Shown: positions 8,832-18,315, numbered from the stretch's first letter. The stretch is 64,000 nucleotides of DNA from Liquorilactobacillus satsumensis DSM 16230 = JCM 12392 (GCF_001435195.1 NZ_AZFQ01000019.1:11351-75350), one strand, 5' to 3'. A program made the numbers and translations. The notes: generated by a model from the sequence alone, not told the origin.

Positions 8832-9085
8832 AAGATAGTGGTTTAATAATAGATGTTAACCGTGGAAGATAAAGAGCTTATCCTTGCAGGGATGGACGGT
8901 ACTAACTGAAAACTGTCCAGTTGATATAGCTGACCACTTCCATTTGTTTTTCCAATGAAAAGTTGGAACGATTCGTTTCGTTAGCAACGTCTTGAGGAAG
9001 TTATGCTAAGCATGACTTTAAATTTTGGGTGGAACCGCGTTCTTAACGTCCCTAATGTGCAAGCGCACGTTAGGGGCTTTTTTTA
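8832..9085 (+). promoter_or_regulatory. T-box riboswitch controlling thrS
   Basis: The 311-bp gap 8804-9114 is a T-box leader. Stem I closes with AGTGGT (8837-8842) against ACCACT (8933-8938); another stem is TTCCAA/TTGGAA near 8949-8967. The conserved T-box GGGTGGAACCGCG is at 9027-9039. The terminator is CCCTAATGTGC...GCGCACGTTAGGG (9050-9075) followed by eight Ts. Binding of uncharged tRNA-Thr should favour the antiterminator. The specifier is not certain: ACC at 8933-8935 and ACT at 8901-8903 are candidates. Confidence 0.93.
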
Positions 9086-9114
9086 TTTATTTTTACGGGG
9101 AGGTATTGAGAATT

Positions 9115-11058
9115 ATGGAAAAAATTAAGCTTGAATTTCCAGATGGAACGGTCAAAGAATTTGCAAAAGAAATAACAACGGAAGAGATTGCGAAGTCAAT
9201 TAGTACTAGTTTAGCTAAAAAGGCAGTAGCTGGGCGTCTTAATGGTGAGCTGATTGACTACGAGTTTCCGCTTGTAGAAGACGGAAAAATTGAAATCATT
9301 ACGAAAGAAACAGCAGAGGGTTTGCGGATCTTATGGCACACCGCAGCACTTGTTTTAGGTGCTGCACTGCAAGAACTTTATCCGACAATGAATTTTGGAG
9401 AAGTGCAGGAGACTGCGCACGGATTTTATCTTGATACTGATAATGCTCAGGGCCAGGTTGCTGAGACTGATTTTGAAAAAATTACGCAAAAGATGAAAGC
9501 AATTGTGAAACAAAATGTTCCGGTTAAAGCAGCCGTATTGTCACAAGCAGCGGCACTTAAATTAGTTGCAGATGATCCTTATACAACTGAACTTATTAAA
9601 GAAACAGGAAAAGATCAGGTACTCGTACATCGTTTGGGCGATTTTGTAGATGTTTCGCAAACACCGACACTTTCACAGACAAGTTCAATCAAGGTTTTCC
9701 AATTGCTGTCAGTCGCAGGTGCCTATTGGAAGGGTGCTTCAAGTAATCCAATGCTGCAACGTGTTTACGGAACTGCATTCTTTAAACAAAAAGAATTGGA
9801 AACAGAGCTGCAAAGAAGGCAAGAAGCCCGTGAACGCGACCATCGTGTGATTGGAAATGAACTTGATTTGTTCTTTGTTGATCCTAAAGTTGGTGCAGGA
9901 TTACCTTACTGGATGCCTAAGGGTGCCACAATCCGCCGGACAATTGAACGTTATATTATTGATAAAGAAGTTTCGCGTGGTTATGAACATGTCTATACTC
10001 CTGTGTTAGCTAACCTTGATCTTTATAAGCAATCAGGTCATTGGGATCATTACCGTGAAGATATGTTTCCTCCAATGGATATGGGCGACGGTGAAATGTT
10101 GGAATTACGTCCAATGAACTGTCCATCGCATATTCAAATTTACAATCATCACATTCGTTCTTACCGCGACCTTCCTTTAAGGATTGCAGAACTTGGAATG
10201 ATGCATCGCTATGAAAAATCGGGTGCTTTGACAGGACTTTCGCGTGTAAGGGAAATGACTTTGAATGACGGTCATACCTTTGTAGCACCTGATCAAATCG
10301 AAGAAGAGTTTAAGCAAACGTTGCAGTTAATGGTTTCTGTATATGCTGATTTTGATATCAAGGATTATCGTTTCCGGTTAAGCTATCGTGATCCTAAGAA
10401 TACCCATAAGTATTTTGATGATGATGAAATGTGGGAAAAGTCACAAAAGATGCTGAAGTCGGCGATGGACGACCTTGGTCTTGATTACTTTGAAGCAGAA
10501 GGCGAAGCAGCGTTTTATGGTCCCAAACTTGATGTCCAGACCAAAACAGCACTCGGCGGTGAAGAAACACTTTCAACTATCCAACTTGATTTCTTATTGC
10601 CTGAGAAATTTGATCTGCACTACATTGGTGCTGACGGTGAAGAACATCGTCCTGTTATGATTCATCGTGGAATTGTTTCAACCATGGAACGATTCACTGC
10701 CTATTTGACAGAAATCTATAAGGGTGCGTTCCCAACATGGCTTGCACCACAGCAGGTCACGATAATCCCTGTTAAAAATGAATTGCATGAAGAATATTGC
10801 AAACAGTTGCGTGACCGTCTAGTTGCTCATCAAATTCGAATTGAAATTGATAGCAGAAATGAAAAGATGGGTTATAAAGTAAGACAGGCACAGGTTAACA
10901 AAGTACCTTATACTTTAGTAGTCGGTGATAAAGAAGTAGCAGAAAATGGAGTCTCTGTTCGTCGATATGGTGAAAAACAAATGACAAACGCAACTGCTGC
11001 CGGTTTTATCAATGAGATTTTAGCAGATATTGAAAGCTACAGTCGGCCTAACAAATAA
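9115..11058 (+). CDS. thrS: Threonine-tRNA ligase
   Basis: A 647-residue class II aminoacyl-tRNA synthetase charging tRNA-Thr. Order: TGS domain (1-62, [20 protein letters not shown]), editing domain (about 65-225, with the HxxxH-like start [16 protein letters not shown]), catalytic core with zinc ligand Cys in RPMNCPSH and motif 3 region [13 protein letters not shown], then the anticodon-binding domain (about 545-640). ATG 9115 follows GGGGAGG; an in-frame ATG at 9025 lies within the T-box antiterminator and is rejected. Expression should rise on threonine or tRNA-Thr charging shortage. Confidence 0.98.
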   Translation: MEKIKLEFPDGTVKEFAKEITTEEIAKSISTSLAKKAVAGRLNGELIDYEFPLVEDGKIEIITKETAEGLRILWHTAALVLGAALQELYPTMNFGEVQETAHGFYLDTDNAQGQVAETDFEKITQKMKAIVKQNVPVKAAVLSQAAALKLVADDPYTTELIKETGKDQVLVHRLGDFVDVSQTPTLSQTSSIKVFQLLSVAGAYWKGASSNPMLQRVYGTAFFKQKELETELQRRQEARERDHRVIGNELDLFFVDPKVGAGLPYWMPKGATIRRTIERYIIDKEVSRGYEHVYTPVLANLDLYKQSGHWDHYREDMFPPMDMGDGEMLELRPMNCPSHIQIYNHHIRSYRDLPLRIAELGMMHRYEKSGALTGLSRVREMTLNDGHTFVAPDQIEEEFKQTLQLMVSVYADFDIKDYRFRLSYRDPKNTHKYFDDDEMWEKSQKMLKSAMDDLGLDYFEAEGEAAFYGPKLDVQTKTALGGEETLSTIQLDFLLPEKFDLHYIGADGEEHRPVMIHRGIVSTMERFTAYLTEIYKGAFPTWLAPQQVTIIPVKNELHEEYCKQLRDRLVAHQIRIEIDSRNEKMGYKVRQAQVNKVPYTLVVGDKEVAENGVSVRRYGEKQMTNATAAGFINEILADIESYSRPNK

Positions 11059-11074
11059 AAATGGGCATTCATCC

Positions 11075-11103
11075 TTGACATGAAGCTTGATAGTTGCTAC
11101 AAT
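11075..11103 (+). promoter_or_regulatory. Promoter of the infC operon
   Basis: TTGACA at 11075-11080, exactly 17 bases, TACAAT at 11098-11103. Near-consensus sigma-A promoter at the start of the L20 leader. Confidence 0.85.
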
Positions 11104-11104
11104 T

Positions 11105-11240
11105 AAACGGTTGAGAAAAGCAGAAGCACCCGCTTCTCGCCTAGCAAACGTGTTAGTTTACGGGCTATGAGTAATTAATTTCGAATTATGAAATAACGGT
11201 TTGCGGGTAGTTTTTGTTAACTACCCGCATTTTTTCTGTG
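11105..11240 (+). promoter_or_regulatory. L20 leader (autoregulatory attenuator of infC-rpmI-rplT)
   Basis: A structured leader follows the promoter and ends in a strong terminator: GCGGGTAG (11203-11210) pairs with CTACCCGC (11221-11228), then ATTTTTTC. Upstream sequence (AGAAGC...GCTTCT near 11121-11136) forms a further stem. In Firmicutes this position holds the L20 leader, where excess ribosomal protein L20 stabilises the terminator. Identification rests on position, terminator and operon content, not on a covariance search. Confidence 0.8.
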
Positions 11241-11272
11241 TTTTCTCTTAATTTTAATGGAGGTGAAATACC

Positions 11273-11785
11273 ATAGCAGTTGATAAAATGGTAAACGAAG
11301 GCATTCGTGCACGTGAAGTACGGTTGATTGCCAATGATGGTTCCCAGCTTGGGGTAAAAACCAAACAAGAAGCACTGCGGTTAGCAGAACAGGCTAATCT
11401 TGATCTCGTTTTAGTTGCACCAAAAGCGAAACCACCTGTTGCCAGGGTTATGGATTACGGAAAGTATCGTTTTGAACTGCAAAAGAAACAGCGTGAGGCC
11501 AGAAAGAACCAAAAGATTGTGAATGTTAAAGAAGTGCGTTTAAGTCCAACAATTGACGTCAATGACTTTAATACAAAAATGAAAAACGCGCGCAAGTTTC
11601 TTTCAAAAGGGGACAAAGTTAAAGTCTCTATTCGTTTCAAAGGACGAGCAATCACGCATAAAGAGATCGGCTATGATGTCTTAAATCGCTTTGCAAAGGA
11701 AACCGACGAAGTTGCGACTGTTGAATCCAGAGCAAAGATGGATGGACGCAGCATGTTTATGATGCTAGCACCTAAAGCTGAATAG
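11273..11785 (+). CDS. infC: Translation initiation factor IF-3, AUA start
   Basis: A 170-residue IF-3, which binds the 30S subunit and rejects non-AUG start codons. The N-domain carries [14 protein letters not shown], and the C-domain begins about residue 85 ([16 protein letters not shown]). The best start is ATA at 11273 (reading ATA GCA GTT GAT AAA ATG), because GGAGGTG (11259-11265) ends 7 bases before it; the next ATG at 11288 is 22 bases away. A rare start codon on infC is the known autoregulatory device in bacteria. Followed by rpmI and rplT in the L20 operon. Confidence 0.95.
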   Translation: MAVDKMVNEGIRAREVRLIANDGSQLGVKTKQEALRLAEQANLDLVLVAPKAKPPVARVMDYGKYRFELQKKQREARKNQKIVNVKEVRLSPTIDVNDFNTKMKNARKFLSKGDKVKVSIRFKGRAITHKEIGYDVLNRFAKETDEVATVESRAKMDGRSMFMMLAPKAE

Positions 11786-11817
11786 CTAGTTTTTTTAACA
11801 CTAGGAGGAAGAGTATT

Positions 11818-12018
11818 ATGCCAAAACAAAAAACACATCGTGCATCAGCAAAACGTTTCAAACGGACAGGAAACGGCGGTTTAAAGCGTGCTAATGCTTT
11901 TACAAGCCATCGCTTTCATGGCAAGACGAAGAAGCAACGTCGTCAATTAAGCAAGCCATCTATGGTGTCAAGTTCTGATATGAAACGTATCAAACAAATG
12001 TTATCTCAAGTTAAATAA
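11818..12018 (+). CDS. rpmI: 50S ribosomal protein L35
   Basis: A 66-residue basic protein typical of bL35: starts [20 protein letters not shown] and ends [20 protein letters not shown] precedes the ATG. Lies 32 bases after infC and in the same operon as rplT. Confidence 0.98.
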   Translation: MPKQKTHRASAKRFKRTGNGGLKRANAFTSHRFHGKTKKQRRQLSKPSMVSSSDMKRIKQMLSQVK

Positions 12019-12034
12019 TATTTGTCCGGGTTTC

Positions 12035-12105
12035 AATTAATTTTGATGAGGGTCTCAAGAAGACCTATATGCAGGTCAGCCTCAGATGAGAGCTGCTTGG
12101 ATAAG
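12035..12105 (+). promoter_or_regulatory. Stem-loops in the rpmI-rplT spacer
   Basis: The 104-base spacer contains a hairpin GGTCT-caaga-AGACC (about 12051-12065) and further TGAGG/CCTCA pairing. Its position suggests an RNA-level control or processing site for rplT, but no known motif was recognised. Confidence 0.35.
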
Positions 12106-12122
12106 ATAAGGGAGGAATTTTC

Positions 12123-12482
12123 ATGCCACGTGTTAAGGGTGGAACAGTTACGCGCCAACGCCGTAAGAGAATGATTAAATTAGCAAAAGGATATCGTGGA
12201 GCAAAGCATATCCAATTTAAAGTCGCAAAACAACAGGTAATGAAGTCTTACCAATATGCTTTTCGTGATCGCCGCAAGACGAAAACTAATTTCCGTAAAT
12301 TGTGGATTGCACGTATTAACGCTGCAGCACGGATGAACGATATTAGTTACAGCAAATTGATGCATGGATTAAAGCTTGCGCAAATCGATGTTAACCGTAA
12401 GATGTTAGCTGACTTAGCAATCACTGACGGTGCAGCATTTACAGCAATTGTTGATGAAGCAAAAAAAGCATTAGCAAAATAG
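12123..12482 (+). CDS. rplT: 50S ribosomal protein L20
   Basis: A 119-residue bL20, an early 23S rRNA-binding assembly protein and, in Firmicutes, the repressor of its own operon through the L20 leader. Starts [19 protein letters not shown] with a long basic N-terminal helix and ends with the globular domain containing [28 protein letters not shown] precedes ATG. Confidence 0.98.
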   Translation: MPRVKGGTVTRQRRKRMIKLAKGYRGAKHIQFKVAKQQVMKSYQYAFRDRRKTKTNFRKLWIARINAAARMNDISYSKLMHGLKLAQIDVNRKMLADLAITDGAAFTAIVDEAKKALAK

Positions 12483-12499
12483 TTGTAGTAAAAAGCAAG

Positions 12500-12541
12500 A
12501 GGGTTGTGCCAAAAGTAGATTTTTGGCATAGCCCTTTTTTT
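12500..12541 (+). terminator. Terminator of the L20 operon, repeat family R1 copy 2
   Basis: GGGTTGTGCCAAAA pairs with TTTTGGCATAGCCC (one G-U and one mismatch) followed by eight Ts. It terminates the infC-rpmI-rplT operon and is clearly related to the hairpins at 1-35 and 34922-34962. Confidence 0.88.
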
Positions 12542-12581
12542 AAAGTTAGGTGGACGTATTCAGGAAAAACGATCTGGGGCT

Positions 12582-12646
12582 CAGCCTGTGCCTAAGCCTA
12601 AATTACGCGTAACCAAATACGGGTTACTTTGTAATTCATTGCTTAG
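12582..12646. repeat. Intergenic palindrome, repeat family R2 copy
   Basis: Nested inverted repeat CTAAG / AATTAC / GTAACC ... GGTTAC / GTAATT / CTTAG centred near 12618, with 24 bases between AATTAC and GTAATT. The left arm (CAGCCTGTGCCTAAGCCT) resembles the stretch at 1652-1672. It sits about 45 bases beyond the R1 hairpin, the same arrangement as at 34922-35058. Confidence 0.7.
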
Positions 12647-12691
12647 TCCATGGAGGTTAAGCGCTGATGGTCGCACTTTTGTTTTAATTTT

Positions 12692-12721
12692 TTGCCACCT
12701 AAGTGCTTTTTAGCATATAAT
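12692..12721 (+). promoter_or_regulatory. Promoter of the yqeG operon
   Basis: TTGCCA at 12692-12697, 18 bases, TATAAT at 12716-12721; about 38 bases before the yqeG start. Confidence 0.65.
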
Positions 12722-12759
12722 TAACTGATTGATAAGTAAATTGTTAGGAGTTGTCATCA

Positions 12760-13290
12760 ATGTTTACACGTTTCAAACCAACTTGGGCACTGAGTTCGAT
12801 TTACGAACTGACTCCTGAAGAACTTAAAAAACACGGAATCAAGGTAATCTTGACTGATCTGGACAATACCTTGATTGCCTGGGACAACCCTGAAGGTACG
12901 CCTGAGCTGAGAAGTTGGCTTGATAGGATGCAAGCAGCGGCGGTTCCTGTCATTGTGGTTTCAAATAATAGTAAAAAAAGAGTGGCACATGCGGTTGCAC
13001 CGTTAAATTTGCCTTTCATTGCGCGTGCCCTAAAGCCATTTTCTCGCGGAGTAAATCAGGCTAAAAGAATGTTAAACTTAAGTGACAGCGAATTGGTGTT
13101 AGTGGGTGATCAATTGGTCACAGACATAGCTGCGGCAAACGCAGCCCAAATTAGGAGTATTCTGGTGAAACCAATTGTTGAGACAGATGCATGGAATACT
13201 AAGATTAATCGCTTTTTTGAAGGAATAATTAAAAACTATCTTAAAAAAAACAATGAATTAAAGGCATGGGGGCATTCATTAGATGACTGA
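12760..13290 (+). CDS. yqeG: YqeG family HAD phosphatase
   Basis: A 176-residue HAD-superfamily (subclass IIIA) phosphatase. Motif I is LTDLDNTLIAWD (two catalytic Asp), motif II VVSNNS, a conserved Lys in KPFSRG, and motif III GDQLVTDIAAAN. The physiological substrate is not established. ATG 12760 has TAGGAG 9 bases upstream; an earlier in-frame TTG at 12751 touches the ribosome site. Its 3' end overlaps yqeH by 8 bases, so the two are translationally coupled, as in other Firmicutes. Confidence 0.93.
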   Translation: MFTRFKPTWALSSIYELTPEELKKHGIKVILTDLDNTLIAWDNPEGTPELRSWLDRMQAAAVPVIVVSNNSKKRVAHAVAPLNLPFIARALKPFSRGVNQAKRMLNLSDSELVLVGDQLVTDIAAANAAQIRSILVKPIVETDAWNTKINRFFEGIIKNYLKKNNELKAWGHSLDD

Positions 13291-14398
13291 AACCGAAGAG
13301 TTATATTGTATAGGGTGCGGTGCTTTGCTGCAGAGTACAGATCGTGAAGGATTAGGTTTCGTACCTGCCGCATCACTACAGAACAGAGAGGATCATAAGG
13401 AATTATATTGCAGACGCTGTTTTCGTTTACGCCATTACAATGAACTAGCGACGGTGTCATTGACTGATGATGATTTTTTGCGGGTTTTGTCTAAGATTGG
13501 AGAAACAGATGCTTTGGTGGTCAACGTGGTCGATATTTTTGACTTCAGCGGATCACTTATTCCTGGGCTCCAGCGGTTTGTAGGCGATAATCCAATTTTG
13601 ATGGTTGGCAACAAAGAAGATTTGCTGCCTAAATCTTTAAAACGTTCTAAACTAAAAGATTGGATGCGGCAAGAAGCTAACAAAGTGGGATTGCGCCCAG
13701 TAGCAGTTTCGCTGGTAAGTGCCAAAAAGAACCATGCTTTAGCTGACCTGATGACCACTATTGAAAAGTACAGCAAGGGAAGAGATGTTTACGTGGTTGG
13801 GGTTACAAATGTTGGTAAATCAACCTTGATTAATCAGATCATTAAGAAGCAATTAGGAGTCGCGGAATTGATTACAACTTCACGGTTTCCTGGTACGACG
13901 CTTGACAAGATTGAAATTCCTTTAGATGATGACCATTTTATGATTGACACACCGGGAATTATTCATGCCCAGCAAATGGCGCATTACTTGACTGGCAAAG
14001 ATTTGGCGCTCGTCGCACCGCAAAAGGAGATTAAACCGAAAGTTTATCAGCTTACAGGAGGTCAAACTCTTTTTCTAGGAGCACTGGCACGCTTTGATTA
14101 TCTTACCGGTGGAAAAAGCGGCGTTGTGGTGTATACCGATAATAACTTGCCGCTTCATAGAACCAAAACCGAAAATGCAGTTTCTTTCTATGAAAGACAT
14201 GCGGGTGAACTTTTACAGCCACCGGCAAAAGAAAATTTGGAGCAGATCTTACCATGGGAACGCTTTGAATTTAAAACAGAACAAAAAAGTGATTTAGTTT
14301 TTGCAGGTTTAGGCTGGATTACCGTTCCGGCAGATGCGGTAGTTGCCGGGTGGGTTCCTCAAGGAGTAGGGGTCACACTCAGACGCACGATGATATAA
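13283..14398 (+). CDS. yqeH: Ribosome biogenesis GTPase YqeH
   Basis: A 371-residue circularly permuted GTPase needed for 30S assembly. Zinc finger first (CIGCG ... CRRC, residues 9-55), then G4 (GNKED) and G5 before G1 (GVTNVGKST, about 174-182), and G3 in DTPG. The C-terminal domain is of the TRAP-like RNA-binding type. Start overlaps yqeG; yhbY follows after 9 bases. The run yqeG-yqeH-yhbY-nadD-yqeK-rsfS-yqeM is a conserved ribosome assembly and NAD operon. Confidence 0.96.
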   Translation: MTETEELYCIGCGALLQSTDREGLGFVPAASLQNREDHKELYCRRCFRLRHYNELATVSLTDDDFLRVLSKIGETDALVVNVVDIFDFSGSLIPGLQRFVGDNPILMVGNKEDLLPKSLKRSKLKDWMRQEANKVGLRPVAVSLVSAKKNHALADLMTTIEKYSKGRDVYVVGVTNVGKSTLINQIIKKQLGVAELITTSRFPGTTLDKIEIPLDDDHFMIDTPGIIHAQQMAHYLTGKDLALVAPQKEIKPKVYQLTGGQTLFLGALARFDYLTGGKSGVVVYTDNNLPLHRTKTENAVSFYERHAGELLQPPAKENLEQILPWERFEFKTEQKSDLVFAGLGWITVPADAVVAGWVPQGVGVTLRRTMI

Positions 14399-14407
14399 GG
14401 AGAAAAA

Positions 14408-14731
14408 ATGATAACTGGAAAACAAAAAAGATATTTGAAAGCACAGGCACATAGTATGCGCCCTGTTTTTCAGATTGGTAAAGAGGGCTTGACAGACGAA
14501 TGGTTTGAACAAGTGGGACATGCCCTCGAAAAAAGAGAATTGTTAAAAGTCAACGTACTTCAAGGAGCAATGCTTGAGGCTAAAGAAGCTGCAGCAGCAA
14601 TTACCGCTAACTCTGAAATTACAGTTGTGCAGGTAATCGGACATGTATTGGTGCTTTACCGTCAAGCTCAAGATCCAAAGAATCGACAAATTTCAACTTC
14701 ACTCCAAAAGATTACACAGCACAAGAGGTGA
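14408..14731 (+). CDS. yhbY: YhbY family RNA-binding protein (CRM domain)
   Basis: A 107-residue CRM-domain protein that associates with pre-50S particles. The family motif is visible as GKEGLTDEWFEQVGHALEKR (residues 24-43). AAGGAG before ATG. Its final codons overlap the ribosome site of nadD, so the operon continues. Confidence 0.94.
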   Translation: MITGKQKRYLKAQAHSMRPVFQIGKEGLTDEWFEQVGHALEKRELLKVNVLQGAMLEAKEAAAAITANSEITVVQVIGHVLVLYRQAQDPKNRQISTSLQKITQHKR

Positions 14732-14737
14732 AAAAGG

Positions 14738-15373
14738 TTGGCTGTTAAAACGCTTAAAGAAACAGATGTGCAGGTTATGCCTGAATTGAAGAGTAGTCAT
14801 GAAAAGAAAAGGGTTGGGATTTTGGGAGGAACTTTTAATCCCCCTCACTTAGGTCATTTGATGATTGCCGAGCAAGTGGCGGATCAGCTTGGATTAAATA
14901 AAGTGTTTTTCATGCCTGATGCAAATCCGCCACATGTTGACCACAAAGACGCTATTGCCGCAGATCAGCGAAAAGCAATGGTGGAATTGAGCATTGCACA
15001 TAATCCACTTTTTGAACTTGAGACTTGCGAACTTGACCGCGGTGGAATTAGTTACACATATGACACAATTAAAGAGTTGCGTCTGCGTCATCCAGATTGG
15101 GAATATTATTTCATTATTGGTGGAGATATGGTTGCGTATTTACCAAAATGGCATCGAATATCTGAACTAGTCAAATTGGTTCACTTTGTCGGAGTTGGAC
15201 GTTCAGGCTACTCACGCAAAAGCCGTTTCCCCATTTTATGGGTTGATGTCCCCTTGATAGAAATTAGCTCGACTAACATTCGCTGGCGTGTACGCAACCA
15301 CTGTTCCATCAAGTATCTTGTTACGGACAATGTTATGGATTACATTCGGGAAGAAGGGCTTTATCGTGAGTGA
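14738..15373 (+). CDS. nadD: Nicotinate-nucleotide adenylyltransferase
   Basis: A 211-residue nucleotidyltransferase making deamido-NAD from nicotinate mononucleotide and ATP. GGTFNPPHLGH gives the HxGH active site (about residues 31-41), and ISSTNIRWRV the C-terminal signature. It starts at TTG 14738, 7 bases after AGAGGTG; this gives a roughly 25-residue tail before the catalytic core, and no internal start has a better ribosome site. Overlaps yqeK by 8 bases. Confidence 0.95.
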   Translation: MAVKTLKETDVQVMPELKSSHEKKRVGILGGTFNPPHLGHLMIAEQVADQLGLNKVFFMPDANPPHVDHKDAIAADQRKAMVELSIAHNPLFELETCELDRGGISYTYDTIKELRLRHPDWEYYFIIGGDMVAYLPKWHRISELVKLVHFVGVGRSGYSRKSRFPILWVDVPLIEISSTNIRWRVRNHCSIKYLVTDNVMDYIREEGLYRE

Positions 15374-15962
15374 AATCGTATATCAAAAGCTGTATTATCC
15401 TAAAAGTAGGAAAAAGCTCTTAGCTGTTTTGAAAAAGAGTGTGTCTCCTAAGCGTTACCAACATTTGCTGGGAGTTGAACAAGCGGCATTGCGGCTGGCT
15501 GAGTTGAATCAGGTTGACCTTGAAAAAGCTAGTATAGCAGCACTTGTGCATGATTATGCGAAGGAAAGAAGTGCTGCAGACTTTCGGAGTGTTATTACTA
15601 AAAGCAACCTTGATCCAGATCTGTTGAATTGGAATAATGTGATTTGGCATGGGGTTGTTGGAGCACAAATGATTAAAGATGAACTTGGAATTCAAGATGA
15701 GGAGATTTTAGATGCTGTACGCAAACATACAGTGGGCGCTCCACAAATGACGCTACTTGATAAAATAATTTATGTTGCTGATTTTATTGAAGAAGGTAGA
15801 GTATTTCCAGATGCGCAGTTGGCACGAACCATTGCATATGCAGATCTTGACAGCGCAGTTGCGTTTGAGACCAAGCATACATTGCAATATTTAATGTCAG
15901 CAAATAAAGTCATTTATCCAGCAGCCATCTTAACATATAACAAATGGGTTGTAGAAAATTGA
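15366..15962 (+). CDS. yqeK: YqeK family HD-domain phosphohydrolase
   Basis: A 198-residue HD-domain hydrolase; characterised YqeK proteins cleave Ap4A symmetrically. Metal-binding motifs: His in YQHLLGVEQAAL, ALVHDYAKE (HD), WHGVVGA, and RKHTVGAPQM. The GTG at 15366 is used because AGAAGGG ends 6-8 bases before it; an in-frame ATG at 15288 lies deep inside nadD without a ribosome site. Same operon as nadD and rsfS. Confidence 0.93.
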   Translation: MSEIVYQKLYYPKSRKKLLAVLKKSVSPKRYQHLLGVEQAALRLAELNQVDLEKASIAALVHDYAKERSAADFRSVITKSNLDPDLLNWNNVIWHGVVGAQMIKDELGIQDEEILDAVRKHTVGAPQMTLLDKIIYVADFIEEGRVFPDAQLARTIAYADLDSAVAFETKHTLQYLMSANKVIYPAAILTYNKWVVEN

Positions 15963-15978
15963 AATAAAGGAGAATTAG

Positions 15979-16335
15979 ATGGAAAGTAAAGAAATTTTAA
16001 AAAATGTGGTTGAGGCTGCAGATAATAAAAAAGCAGAAGAAATCGTGGCACTTGATGTACATGAACTCAGCTACTTGGCAGATTATTTTGTAATTATGCA
16101 AGCCGATTCTGCGCGTCAGGTAAAAGCAATTGCTGATAACATTGAAGAAGCAGTTGAAGAGGCAGGAATTAAAATCAAACAGATTGAGGGTAAAAACAGT
16201 GGCAACTGGATTTTGATTGATCTGTATGATGTGGTAGTCCATGTCTTTAAAACAGAGACACGGCAATTTTACAATTTGGAAAAACTGTGGGCAGACGCAC
16301 CACTGGTTGAACTTTCCAATTGGATTACGGAGTAG
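15979..16335 (+). CDS. rsfS: Ribosomal silencing factor RsfS
   Basis: A 118-residue RsfS/Iojap protein that binds L14 on the 50S subunit and blocks subunit joining in starvation. Typical sequence VHELSYLADYFVIMQADSAR and GNWILIDLYDVVVHVF. AAAGGAG before ATG; 16 bases after yqeK. Confidence 0.96.
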   Translation: MESKEILKNVVEAADNKKAEEIVALDVHELSYLADYFVIMQADSARQVKAIADNIEEAVEEAGIKIKQIEGKNSGNWILIDLYDVVVHVFKTETRQFYNLEKLWADAPLVELSNWITE

Positions 16336-16338
16336 TCG

Positions 16339-17076
16339 ATGATTTATGCAAGTTTTGCGGAACTCTATGATAAATTAATGGATCCGAGTATTTATGAAGA
16401 TTGGGCCAATTTTATTATGCGGCTTGTTCCATCAAAGCGGCAGACAATTCTTGATTTGGCGTGTGGAACGGGACGGCTGGCGGTGAAGCTTGTGCAAGCT
16501 GGTTATGCAGTTAGCGGGGTAGATCTTTCGCCAGAAATGCTTTCTTTAGCAGAGTTGAATGCGCGTATGCAAAAAGTAACCCTTCCCTTGATACAGGCTG
16601 ATATGACAGCTTTAGACGGTTTGGAACGCTTTGATGTTGTCGTGAGTTGTTTGGATTCACTGTGTTATTTGCAAAATCCTGCTGATTTAAAGAAAACTTT
16701 TGTGCAAGTAAGGGAACATTTAGAAGATGAGGGAACCTTTATCTTTGATGTGATTTCTCCATATCAGACGGATACTGTCTATCCCGGATATACGTACGCA
16801 CATACAACAGAGCAGCAAGCATTTACTTGGGAGAGTTATGCTGGAGAACAAGCACACAGCGTGATCCATGACCTAAATTTTTTTATAAAAGAGCAGCAGA
16901 CACAACAATATCGGCGTGTCACAGAAATTCATCAAGAGCGGACTTATCCGGTTGCAGACTATCTGAAATTCCTTTCTGAAGCTGGATTTGCACGAGTTGC
17001 AGTTTTCAGTGACTTTGGCAGGCAAGACGTCACAGCAACAACAACGCGGTATTTCTTTGTTTGCCATAAAGAGTAG
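16339..17076 (+). CDS. yqeM: Class I SAM-dependent methyltransferase (YqeM-like)
   Basis: A 245-residue methyltransferase with the SAM-binding motif LDLACGTGRLAVKLVQAG (residues about 36-53) and VDLSPEML. The target is not known; the gene is a fixed member of this ribosome-assembly operon in Firmicutes. Begins 3 bases after the rsfS stop with GGAG overlapping the rsfS end, so translation is probably coupled. Confidence 0.88.
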   Translation: MIYASFAELYDKLMDPSIYEDWANFIMRLVPSKRQTILDLACGTGRLAVKLVQAGYAVSGVDLSPEMLSLAELNARMQKVTLPLIQADMTALDGLERFDVVVSCLDSLCYLQNPADLKKTFVQVREHLEDEGTFIFDVISPYQTDTVYPGYTYAHTTEQQAFTWESYAGEQAHSVIHDLNFFIKEQQTQQYRRVTEIHQERTYPVADYLKFLSEAGFARVAVFSDFGRQDVTATTTRYFFVCHKE

Positions 17077-17087
17077 GAGGAACCAAG

Positions 17088-18260
17088 ATGGTTGTTGTGG
17101 GCATCATTGCTGAATATAATCCGTTTCACAATGGACATCTATATCAAATCAGACAAACACGCAAACGATTTCCAACAGCAACACTTGTTGTTGTGATGAG
17201 TGGTAATTTCTTGGAACGTGGCGAACCAGCTATTGTTGATAAGTGGACACGTGCTAATGAAGCGCTGCATTGTGGTGTCGATCTTGTCATTGAACTTCCG
17301 GTTGCTTTTTGTGTCCAGCCGGCGGATCGATTTGCTGCGGGGGCGGTTTTATTACTACGTGAAATGGGAGTTCAAAAACTCGTTTTCGGAGCTGAACATG
17401 CAGATTATGATTTTGCAGCTTTAGCTGAAAAGGTTGGGACCGTGCATGGTGATTTTTCACGCTACAATGAATCTTTTGCAGCCGCTTATCAAAGAGTGAT
17501 AGCCGAAAAAATCGGACATCGAGTAGACCAGCCCAATGATATGTTGGGACTGGCATATGCAAAGGCCAACCGGGAAATGGGTAATTTTCTTGAACTGGTA
17601 CCGTTGCAACGCATGGGAGCGGCGCATCATGCGACTGTGCTAGCACCTGGAAAAAATATTGCGAGTGCCTCAGCGATTAGAGCACAATTAATGCAAGCTA
17701 AGACTGCTAGTGTTAATAATTATGTACCGCAACAAACTTTGAATGATTTGGCTAAACAACAGCTTGTTAGCTGGGCAGATTTTTGGCCATTACTGCGTTA
17801 CCAATTGTTGACTGCCACACACGAGCAATTACGGAATTTTTATGACGTGACTGAAGGATTGGAGTTTCGCATGAAAGAAAAGTTAGAACGATTGCCACAG
17901 ACTGCAGATTTTGAAACTTGGTTGCAGGCGGTCAAGTCTAAGCGTTATACTTATACCCACCTTGCGCGGCTTGCGGTCATTATCTTATTGCAGGTGACAG
18001 CTGCAGAAGTCAAGCATGTCTCAGAAAAACCTTATTTACGACTTCTCGGGTTTACCCCTGCTGGACAACAGCTGCTTAATCAACGTAAGAAAAAGGTTGC
18101 ATTTCCGCTAATCACACGGGTTACACAGCAGATTAGAAAAGAGCAATTGCAAGTGGATTATCGTGCCGGTTTGATTTATGAACTGGCGAGTCTTAGAGTT
18201 CAAGATCATGGAAGGGCTCCACTACGTGTAGGTTACTCACTGTCAAGGGAAAGCCATTGA
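17088..18260 (+). CDS. tmcAL: tRNA(Met) cytidine acetate ligase TmcAL
   Basis: A 390-residue nucleotidyltransferase (YlbM family) that uses acetate and ATP to make N4-acetylcytidine at the wobble base of elongator tRNA-Met. The N-terminal VGIIAEYNPFHNGHLYQI carries the HxGH ATP-binding motif; VVMSGNFLERGEPA and SASAIRAQL are family signatures. The stop codon overlaps the next promoter (TTGACA at 18257). Confidence 0.94.
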   Translation: MVVVGIIAEYNPFHNGHLYQIRQTRKRFPTATLVVVMSGNFLERGEPAIVDKWTRANEALHCGVDLVIELPVAFCVQPADRFAAGAVLLLREMGVQKLVFGAEHADYDFAALAEKVGTVHGDFSRYNESFAAAYQRVIAEKIGHRVDQPNDMLGLAYAKANREMGNFLELVPLQRMGAAHHATVLAPGKNIASASAIRAQLMQAKTASVNNYVPQQTLNDLAKQQLVSWADFWPLLRYQLLTATHEQLRNFYDVTEGLEFRMKEKLERLPQTADFETWLQAVKSKRYTYTHLARLAVIILLQVTAAEVKHVSEKPYLRLLGFTPAGQQLLNQRKKKVAFPLITRVTQQIRKEQLQVDYRAGLIYELASLRVQDHGRAPLRVGYSLSRESH

Positions 18261-18285
18261 CATTGTATTTTACGACAGGTATAAT
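18257..18285 (+). promoter_or_regulatory. Consensus promoter of yceD-rpmF
   Basis: TTGACA (18257-18262), 17 bases, TATAAT (18280-18285): a perfect consensus promoter. The -35 overlaps the tmcAL stop codon. Confidence 0.88.
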
Positions 18286-18315
18286 CAAGTTTGTTGCATT
18301 AGGGGGAAGTACTCA

